Shown in pieces: positions 56,901 to 64,000 of a stretch of 64,000 nt of DNA. The notes under the pieces were generated by a model that did not search any database, had not been told where the DNA came from, and was given only the letters and a program-made list of their open reading frames with translations. The translations under genes were made by a program, and so were the position numbers. Positions within the stretch are counted from its first letter, which is position 1. The number at the start of each line of letters is the position of its first letter. The DNA lies in NCBI RefSeq assembly GCF_000224145.3, contig NC_020171.2, positions 755,391-819,390 on the forward strand, written 5' to 3'. Origin of the DNA: Ciona intestinalis (lineage: Eukaryota; Chordata; Ascidiacea; Phlebobranchia; Cionidae).

Positions 56901-59435
56901 CTTCGCACGACACGCTTGGTTGAATGTTTTGCACATAGAGATCTTGGCAAATTTCTTTTGTCTTAATCGTTTCACACAAACATTCGTCTGAGAAGTCACT
57001 ACAGTCCAAAATACCGTTACACACTTGAAATCGGGAGATAATCTGTAAAAAGAAGTTTCAAACAGTTAGATTTGGTCTATAGAACTGTTCATGCAACTAT
57101 CCTTGCCTTCCTGCAATTTAAAATGGTAAATCGGAACACAATTTTTTTAAAAAACTTTCAATTTTTAAAAAAAGTTAGATTTGTTTTATAGGAATGTGCA
57201 TCTAAGTAATACTACCACCCCTGCATTTTAAAACGTTTGGCGCCTAGGGATATTCGTGTTTAAGTGCGAGTATTATTATACTTTTGCATTATGGTTTATG
57301 CTTTTACGATCTAGTGCTACGGAATACGTAACAGACAAAAACGTCCAACAAATTCTATTGTATAGGAAATCTATTTTGCCTAAAATTACATCATCCGTTT
57401 TTTATTGGCATCTAAATATAGACGTTGCTTTTAGTATAAATAGAACAGACACAAATAAATATGACGGGTCGAACGTTAGAACTATATACACAACTTCCTA
57501 AGTTGTAACTGCACGAAAACTTACGTGTGAACCATCAAGACACTGAAAACACATGTCTGTTCTTTCGCCGTTCTTATCAAAACAAAGATCTTCGTTTTGG
57601 GCGCATTGCCCTGTGACGTCATATAGGTTAGGTTGGGGCAGCGTGCACGTGACGTCACGAGACGATTTGATGACGCACTTGAGACCTGGGCCCGCGAAAA
57701 TCTCATCAGAATCGTCCGGACAGTCGTATACACCGTCGCATAGTTGGTTTAGAAGTACACATGTAACGTCATCGGCGCATTTTACTGCGTCACGACGATT
57801 ACAATTCGAACCTACGAATGTATATCCCCTAAAACGATATAAATATTACGAATTTGGAAAAATTTAAACACTGCACGACCCGTGTAAAACTCTACTGAAT
57901 CATGTTTAAACTAAGTTTCTTGAAAACAACCACACACAAAGTTACAAACGTAGTAACCCTTAAGCGAGCAGTGTCATTACCTTGCCACGACAAGATAAAA
58001 AAGTTACATTCATTCATACTTATATAGTAGGGGGGGGTGGGGAAAATGGGACACCTTTAGCACATAATGTCCAAATATCCGGATCGTGTTTTAAACAATC
58101 AACAACGGTCTATGGGAGTCGTGAGGATACGGTTTTATAATTCTTTAAATGTTCTTTGTTTACTACCAATAGGATCGAGAAAATAGAATGAGAAGAGTCC
58201 CATATTTTCCCACCCTACTATATAATTGTTTTAGATAACATGCAAAAATATGGCCTTAAAACCTAGGTCCTCTAACAAGGACTTCACCCAAATAGAATTA
58301 AACAGAACAACTTTCAAGTTTTGTGTTCTGGTAATACGTTTTAAACTATACCTACCCTCCATTACAGTTGTGTTCGTCGCTCGCATAGCCGTCTTGGCAA
58401 TCATCTATCCCGTCGCATAAGTTAACCGCACGCACACATTTTTTGGCGCATACGAAACGCGTATCGTTGCAGTTACATTCATCAGAGGCATACCCATCTT
58501 GGCAGTTGTCGATTCCGTCACAAACTTCGTCCAATGTAATTATTGCTTCATTTCCACACACCTCGAATACATTGATGTCTGGAAAGGCAGAGATTAAGGA
58601 ATGTAATATAGTAGGGTGGGGGGAGATGGGACATCTTTTTATTATATTTTCTCGTCCCATTTGACAGTAAACGAAGAACATTCAAAGAATTATAAAACTG
58701 TATCCTCACGACTCCCATATAGACCGTTAGATGGTGGTTACCCCCATATAGATTTATTAGATGGTGGTTACTGAAGATAATGTCTTTTAAATAAAGGTTA
58801 GACACGTTGAAATATAATTATGTTATTTTAGTTTGATGCTGCTACCATTGTTAGAGTATGTGACCTTTGGCAAGACACTCAACGTAATCGTTTTTTGAAT
58901 GGTCGCAATTGGGTTGTCTGAATTGTAAGTCATATAAAAAAAACATACTCCTACAAAGTTACATATGGTGTACCTCGTAAGCGGGTTCGTGGTATATCAA
59001 ATAAGACACCCGTGTTATAACTTATAAAATTGCACTGCTGTGCGAGGATAAACAAGTCACATTCGTTCATTCATGGCGATACACCTATACGAACACATAT
59101 GTCGTAATTTATGATGTAAAGTACTTATGCCTAAGGGTTTAAAACGCGTGGTTTCAGTCTGTCCTATAAAAGTGAAATTGCTATATCTATAAAGCACAGA
59201 TATGATATGGCCTCTTACAGACTGTCTCTTTAATCGTTACGATTCAAATTGGAAGAAATTTCAGCGGAAGTTGTGTGTTTTACGCTTGCTGTCAGGCATA
59301 ACAAGAATCCAAAACAGCTTTTCCAAATTTATAGTATACAGATTATAATATATATCTTAAAGATAGATGGTTACCTGATTCAGCATAACAAGACAGTAAA
59401 CTGCTCACAGTTGTTAAGAATATCAATATATTCAT
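53952..59435 (-). CDS. Seven-helix receptor with LDL-receptor class A repeats (LGR-like, no leucine-rich repeats seen), 933 aa
   Basis: Exons in reading order: 59375-59435, 58356-58578, 57525-57828, 56868-57042, 55927-56438, 53952-55478, all in phase (2,802 nt with stop). The protein starts with a signal peptide (MNILIFLTTVSSLLSCYAES). About nine LDLa-like modules follow, for example VCDGIDNCQDGYASDEC, LCDGVYDCPDDSDE, VCNGILDCSDFSDEC, VCDGVINCDDESDE and FDCSDGSDEC. Helices begin near residue 508 (PLALIGNLVVIW); later landmarks are LNLAIADGLMGVYL, FTCWIPICIMSYI and LLPINSALNPLLYAG, all close to the relaxin/glycoprotein-hormone LGR class. At the end of helix 3 the E/DRY position reads FRF. Vertebrate RXFP1/2 and mollusc GRL101 combine LDLa with leucine-rich repeats; none are seen here. 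The ligand is unknown; a G-protein-coupled plasma-membrane receptor is inferred. Confidence 0.88.
55591..55785 (-). mobile_element. GGGTGGGG-type MITE, near full length
   Basis: It runs from TACTGTCGGGACATCTTTAG to CATCTTCCCCCACTCTACTA, with GTTTAATAACAAATAGGACG inside. Confidence 0.7.
56580..56650 (-). mobile_element. GGGTGGGG-type MITE, left fragment
   Basis: TAGTTAGGCTGGGGGATAAC followed by TATCCAAATATCTTGGTCGT. Confidence 0.55.
56679..56882. repeat. 102-bp tandem duplication spanning a splice donor
   Basis: CAAGTTATAACT starts at 56679 and 56781. The second copy ends inside the receptor exon 56868-57042. The first copy therefore carries a duplicated donor context (CCCACCTATGTTGGTGACGT, i.e. 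a G|GTGGGT donor on the minus strand). Both copies contain TGACGTCA palindromes. Confidence 0.85.
57920..58015 (+). repeat. SINE-like fragment
   Basis: It contains CACACACAAAGTTACAAACG, GAGCAGTGTCATTACC and AAGTTACATTCATTCATACT. Confidence 0.45.
58021..58226 (-). mobile_element. GGGTGGGG-type MITE, full-length copy
   Basis: It has intact termini: a TATAGTAGGGGGGGGTGGGG-like left end and TTTTCCCACCCTACTATATA right end. The interior holds CAACGGTCTATGGGAGTCGT and TTGTTTACTACCAATAGGAT. Confidence 0.85.
58605..58735 (+). mobile_element. GGGTGGGG-type MITE, left two thirds
   Basis: It begins TATAGTAGGGTGGGGGGAGA and runs to CTCACGACTCCCATATAGAC. It lies about 27 bp from the acceptor of receptor exon 2, and a frame starting at 58681 inside it reads into that exon. 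Confidence 0.75.
58850..59080 (+). repeat. SINE-like element in receptor intron 1
   Basis: It contains GCAAGACACTCAACGTAATC, ACAAAGTTACATATGGTGTA, AAGCGGGTTCGTGGTATATC and GCGAGGATAAACAAGTCACA. Confidence 0.6.
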
Positions 59436-60604
59436 TTTCTTTATCCTTGTTTTTACCAAATTGCAAATTCAGTAGTTTAAGTTACACATCATATAAGTTC
59501 AGAATCTGAAAAAATTGGGTGTTTTAATGAGTTAGTACAATGTTTTCGATAAAGCAATTGCTGTTATTGCTCTGTTTGCTTTATACACTCGAAATAAAGT
59601 AAAACACTTCTGCTGTTTTGACATTTTTTATATAATTACTGTCGTTTTGCTAACTCTCCGTTATGTTAACTAAAAAACATTGTGTAACTAGCAAAGTAAC
59701 TAGCACGTGTAAAAATCAAGTGAAATACACACATGATGCTACACCATAACAAAGTCCTTTCTTATACCTCTTACCTAATTTAGCTGCAAGGAATATGAGC
59801 TCTTACACTAATGTATATACACTGGCTTTGTTGTTTAGATATGCCTGATGGCTTATAGCACATTGTCTGCCCCAATACGTATTGTACGTCTCAAAAAGTC
59901 AAGGCAAATTTAGCCTACAAAGGTACTAATATTTTCTTACCGAAAACTTTTCCAAACTACTGTCCACTAAGTCCTATTGTAGTCCAGTATAAAATACACG
60001 GTCCATCGCGCGAATAAAATACCGTCCAGAAAAAAATGGGTCAAAAATGACGTCATTTTCGCTTTCGCATGACTCAGTAAATTTATGAAAACAGTCTCGT
60101 GACCAAACTTGTGAACAAAATTACATGGTAGGCATAAACAATGCTAATTTACCATGATGTATATATGGCATTTTAAACATAACCTGTTAAATAGTGAAAA
60201 TTATTTTTTTTTTGCAGAAATCGTATATATATGAACAGCTTTTTAGGAAAAAGGTGATACGCGACACACAGTTAAAGCTATAGTTGTTTTGTTATTTTCT
60301 TATAATTCCGTTGCATTTTTACGCCCCTATGGTATAACTAAAACACCTACAGCGAAATAAAAACGTTTTTTTTCAGATTAATCATTTTTTGCTGGTAAAT
60401 TTGTATTTTTCCGGTATACGATTTGCATCAGCAGTTTATATGTAGATTAAAAGGCATACGCTAAAATTTCCTAAATTTATCCGTATAACGTTACAAGTCG
60501 AACCTACTCGGCTTCGACATGGTCTTAGTCAACAATTGACCCGTTACGATACCACACGTTTGCCATAAGCAATATATGTGTTCTTTACATTAGCACGATA
60601 TATA

Positions 60605-60755
60605 TCGTAGGGTAGAGAAAAATGGTACACATTTTCGTTATATTTTCTCGTCCCATTTGGTAGTAAACAAGGGGCTTTAAACGAATTATTAAACCGTATC
60701 CTCACGACTCCAATACAGATCGTTTTTAATTGCATCACCCCACAGTACTATATCA
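60605..60755 (+). mobile_element. GGGTGGGG-type MITE, shortened
   Basis: CGTAGGGTAGAGAAAAATGG at the left, CCCATTTGGTAGTAAACAAG inside and CATCACCCCACAGTACTATA at the right. Confidence 0.65.
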
Positions 60756-61174
60756 GTAATAAAATTTCAAGGTACGAATTATTACACAGAATCAAACTAT
60801 TAGTCATGTTTGCTTATTCACACACTGCAATAGCTTCAGCAACTTGACTGTGCGCATGGGAGTGACAACCATAGATAAGACCCTAATGCTCCCACCTACT
60901 AAAATATAAGTAACCATATTAACCAAAACTCATGCCTGCCCTGCTACACATTTTGAAAGCTTAGAAACCCCTTACAAAAAAACTTAAAAGTGCAATCATG
61001 CATATACGCATATAACAGAATTCGCCAACCCCGAACTTTGAAGCTACAGAACTAACAAAAGTCATGCCTGCTCTGCCGTACACGGAAACTAAAATACCGT
61101 ATACATGGCTATATGCAGCCATGCACATAACTTCACATAAGTTCCAAAACACGGTGATATAAATATCGAAACTC

Positions 61175-61510
61175 CAGTATAATAGGTTAGGATAAGTGGT
61201 CCATCTTTTAATTCTTCTTTCGTCCCAATTGGTATTAAGAAAAAATATTTACAAATTTATAAAACCGTACCCTCGTGACTGTAAAATAGCGGTATTAATT
61301 GGTAAAAACACGAAATATGAAATATGATACAGTAGTTGGGGGAAGGTGGGACACCTTTAACACATTATTTTTTAATATCCTGGTCGTGTTTTAAAGAATT
61401 AAATCCATTTTCTCGTCCCATTTGGTATAGTAAACAAAGAACGTTCACAGAATTATAAAACCGCATTCTCAAGACTGCCATAAATTGTCCATCTTACCCA
61501 ACAGTATAGC
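61175..61510. mobile_element. GGGTGGGG-type MITE, nested or compound copies
   Basis: At least two copies run into each other: TATAATAGGTTAGGATAAGT (left), CAGTAGTTGGGGGAAGGTGG in the middle (about 61330), then CCATTTGGTATAGTAAACAA and CATCTTACCCAACAGTATAG at the right. Confidence 0.6.
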
Positions 61511-62034
61511 GCTTGCGGTTTTAATACATTAATTATTTGTCTACATTCATAAACAAACACGTAAGCATATTTACCCATAATCCATCAACTGAACATAAAC
61601 GTTGTTTCCAAAACCATGAAATTTTCTTTTACGCACTAAATGCTTCCGGGTCTGCAATGCAAGGTATCCGGTGTCACGATGCGTCATCTGCGTCCGTTAC
61701 GCATGTGCGTAAGACAGTAGCGTATATTGTTTGGTGTTGTATGTACTGCGTGTATTTGTTTGGGAAATGCGTAATATTGTTTTATGTTATAGCATAATAT
61801 GCAAACTTTCGCCTTTTAATTAAACCTAAAAAGCCCCTTATGTGCCTATTAGCTGCAAGGCTTCACCCATACAGAATAAAAGTTTTATTACAGAGTCTTT
61901 GTCTCTAAACTATTGCACTGTACTTAATGTGCCAACTCTGGCCTATACCCCAGTTTCCCTGATTTAGCTCGCTGTTATAGGACCTCACCCATAGGTAATG
62001 TAATATAGAACGAAATACCAATAAAATCGTTTTA

Positions 62035-62236
62035 CCGATATAGTATGAATGGGGAAGATGAGACGCCTTTTCATTATATTTTCTCGTCCCATTTGGTAGT
62101 AAACAAAGAACATTCAAATTATTATAAAACCGTATTCTCACGACCCCCATAGACCGTTGTTATAGTTGTTTAAAACACGATCTGAATATTTGGATACTAT
62201 GTGCTAAAGGTGTCCCAACTTCTCCCAGCCTACTAC
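62035..62236 (+). mobile_element. GGGTGGGG-type MITE, near full length
   Basis: TATAGTATGAATGGGGAAGA at the left and CAACTTCTCCCAGCCTACTA at the right, with CATAGACCGTTGTTATAGTT inside. Confidence 0.75.
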
Positions 62237-62582
62237 ATATTCTTTCGTTTCTACCTATTTTACCGTAATCGAAGAGACAAATAAAAGTTATAGTTACATT
62301 TCAACTTCATTAGCAATTAAAAAAACGAGCATTTAAATTACGCAGTTATTCCTAAGTTAGTGCGATTCAACATTGGCTTAGTAAATTACAATATTAGTGT
62401 GTAAAAGAAAAATCAAACTTGAAGGAAAAAGGTGCTCTTATATCGTACAAAAAAAACAAACGGTTATACAAAATATATGTTAGTTTATTAAAGCATGCGA
62501 TTTTACAACAATAGCAGAAGCGGTACGTCATAATACACCACCATGACGTAATCGACTTCATTTGTTCTGGAGGAATAGGTTT

Positions 62583-63969
62583 TTAATAAGTGTCGTAGTT
62601 GTAGTTAATGCCATTTATAATACCACATAGCACTTGGCATATAACGACGGTGAGAATAGCGTAGCCGTAAGCAAACTTCGGGTTCGCTGGCCTAAGTTTG
62701 TAGATTTCGCTCATAAACGTAGAAACTGTAGTAAGACACGCACAAAAACCAGTTCCAATACCATAAGTCACCACTGACCCCCAGCATATTGTACCGCTCC
62801 CGCACGTCACCGCGCGGACGTTTATTACGTGTATAGCCGCCAACACGAGGGCGCCCAAGAGGTTTGCAAGCAATGTACCCAACGGTAGCATAAACCGCTC
62901 ATACTTGTACTTGGCCAAGTACGCCCGAATGCATGCGCCAAATGGTGCAAACAAAACAGCCATCCAAATGGACTTCCCAGTTTGAGTAGGGTCTACAATC
63001 ACGCCTACAATGAATCCAGCCGCCGCAGAGAACAATAACACGGCTACCGCAATGTTGGAGATTTTTGGTCCATTCGGCGATACTTTTTTGCCGATTCGAC
63101 CGCCGACATCTTTTCCAAAATCCAGACCAACGCAGTAGGAACCAATAAAGCTATGGAAGCCGATGAACCAAGATACGATGGACAGAACCTGGAGAAATGT
63201 AATGTTAAGGCACATATAGATGGAACATCGTTTTATTCTATTTTCTCGTTCCATTTGGTAGTAAACAAAGAACATTTAAAAAAATATAAAGTCATATCCC
63301 CACGACTCCTATAAACCGCTGTTAATTGATTAAAAGCTCTTTCAGAGTCTTGAGTAAGTTAATCTTATGATCCAAAATGACTCTTGCTTTAATCCAGTAA
63401 GTTAGATCACTTATACGTAATTATAATGTGGTGATAATCTCAATCGTTGCGATGACAGTCACGAGATAGGTAGCGCAACAGTATTCCTAATTGCGGAGGT
63501 TAAAAATAACTATAATCTAACCAAGTCAGTATTTACTAACACAGGCTAATATGTACTCACACATATAGAATAGAATTCAATGCAATTAATACAGTGGTCA
63601 CTTCAATGCAATTAATACAGTGGTCACTAAAGATTTGTCAAAAAAGTCAGCCATACAAAAAAGAAATAGTCCAAAAAAATATTCACCCACAAAGTTACAT
63701 ACGTGGTAACTCGTAAGCGGACACGGGATGCATAAAACAGAACGCACGTGTTATGACTACTCTCATTGCCCGTCACACAAGGGTAAATAAGTTATACAAC
63801 TATCCACACACCTGCGACTGAGACACGGTATTCGTTTCACCGACTAGAGCCAAGCTTAATTGCTGGTTCCATTTCGACCATGTGGTATATGAACCGCAAA
63901 ACCCTGTAGTGAGACCTTTGTACATTGCTCCTAGCCGAGTGCTACCCATTGGCGATGCGTTGAGTGCTC
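62583..63969 (-). CDS. FEX-like: Fluoride channel, CrcB/FEX family, two-domain form (5' part outside window)
   Basis: Two exons are seen: 63812-63969 (enters in phase 1) and 62583-63188 (phase 0), stop at 62583. The first ends the N-terminal Fluc unit with GSTRLGAMYKGLTTGFCGSY then TTWSKWN, matching the GFCGxxTTFS signature. The second encodes a linking helix (VLSIVSWFIGFHSF), then a full second Fluc unit: LFAPFGACIRAYLAKY (GAxxR), LPLGTLLANLLGALVLA (membrane Asn) and GFCACLTTVSTFMSEIY. These are the conserved elements of fluoride-selective channels, which keep cytosolic fluoride low by letting it out through the plasma membrane. Fused tandem units are the eukaryotic FEX layout. In the second unit, GFCAC replaces GFCGG but TTxST is intact. 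The first exon(s) lie beyond 64000. Confidence 0.88.
63215..63335 (+). mobile_element. GGGTGGGG-type MITE, left two thirds
   Basis: GATGGAACATCGTTTTATTC, CCATTTGGTAGTAAACAAAG and CTCCTATAAACCGCTGTTAA. It sits about 27 bp from the acceptor of the last fluoride-channel exon. A minus-strand frame from 63275 within it is open into that exon. Confidence 0.7.
63580..63805 (+). repeat. SINE-like element in the fluoride-channel intron
   Basis: A short direct duplication (TTCAATGCAATTAATACAGT, twice near 63576-63620) is followed by CACCCACAAAGTTACATACG, GTGGTAACTCGTAAGCGGAC and a GGGTAAATAAGTTA-type end. Confidence 0.6.
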
Positions 63970-64000
63970 CTAGATTGATTTATATATTAGTTGAAGGTTG

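Larger units (their letters stand above)
59436..62582. other. Intergenic stretch upstream of the receptor
   Basis: It holds MITE copies and no recognised gene. At 60048-60055 is a TGACGTCA palindrome, followed at 60070-60076 by an AP-1-type TGACTCA about 600 bp upstream of the receptor ATG, which may be regulatory. The fluoride-channel poly(A) signal is at 62484-62489 (minus strand). Confidence 0.55.

Noticed and set aside
59249..59509. 86-codon plus-strand frame
   Set aside because: It is antisense to the receptor's signal-peptide exon, whose phase and ATG fit the rest of the gene.
61537..61797. 86-codon plus-strand frame
   Set aside because: No motif, no splice context and no similarity that I recognise; likely chance.

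Overview
This looks like a piece of a tunicate genome, most likely Ciona (inference). The DNA is AT-rich, with short GT-AG introns, many short inverted-repeat elements and SINE-like repeats. It carries deuterostome gene families: a RAPGEF2/6 (PDZ-GEF) gene, two synaptopodin-like genes and an LGR-like receptor. No species call was checked against a database. One assembly gap (50 N) lies at 27053-27102.

Layout. 1-2100 is the right-hand part of a hAT transposon with the 3' part of its transposase. 2101-15526 has no gene I can defend; it is filled with MITE and SINE pieces. 15527-40255 (+) is a Rap guanine-nucleotide exchange factor of the RAPGEF2/6 family, read here as 33 coding exons whose phases all fit. 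It runs from the end of the first cNMP-binding-like region through a second one, then REM, PDZ, Ras-association and RasGEF domains, to a long Ser/Pro-rich tail ending in a PDZ ligand. It contains three tandem alternative exons with identical phase (only one can be used per mRNA) and a second, phase-compatible 3' terminal exon with its own poly(A) signal. 41228-42637 (-) is a compact two-exon synaptopodin-like gene, and 44243-51925 (-) is a larger eleven-exon synaptopodin-2-like gene. 53952-59435 (-) is a six-exon receptor with a signal peptide, about nine LDL-receptor class A repeats and a leucine-rich-repeat-GPCR-type seven-helix domain, with no leucine-rich repeats seen. 62583-63969 (-) is the 3' part of a two-domain CrcB/FEX fluoride channel, running off the right edge.

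How they fit together. The RAPGEF gene converges with the small synaptopodin-like gene. The two synaptopodin-like genes, the receptor and the fluoride channel all run the same way on the minus strand, each with its own poly(A) signal. RAPGEF acts in Rap1 adhesion signalling and synaptopodins in actin organisation, but nothing in the sequence shows that these neighbours are functionally coupled.

Repeats dominate the non-coding space: about 30 copies of one MITE family whose ends read TAGTAGGGTGGGGnAAGATGGGAC, tRNA-derived SINE fragments, small hAT-type MITEs with CAGTGGCG ends, and tandem arrays of 64-75 bp units. The features most worth a second look are the mutually exclusive RAPGEF exons, the alternative RAPGEF C-terminus, the fluoride channel in a chordate, and tandem duplications that copy splice sites into introns.
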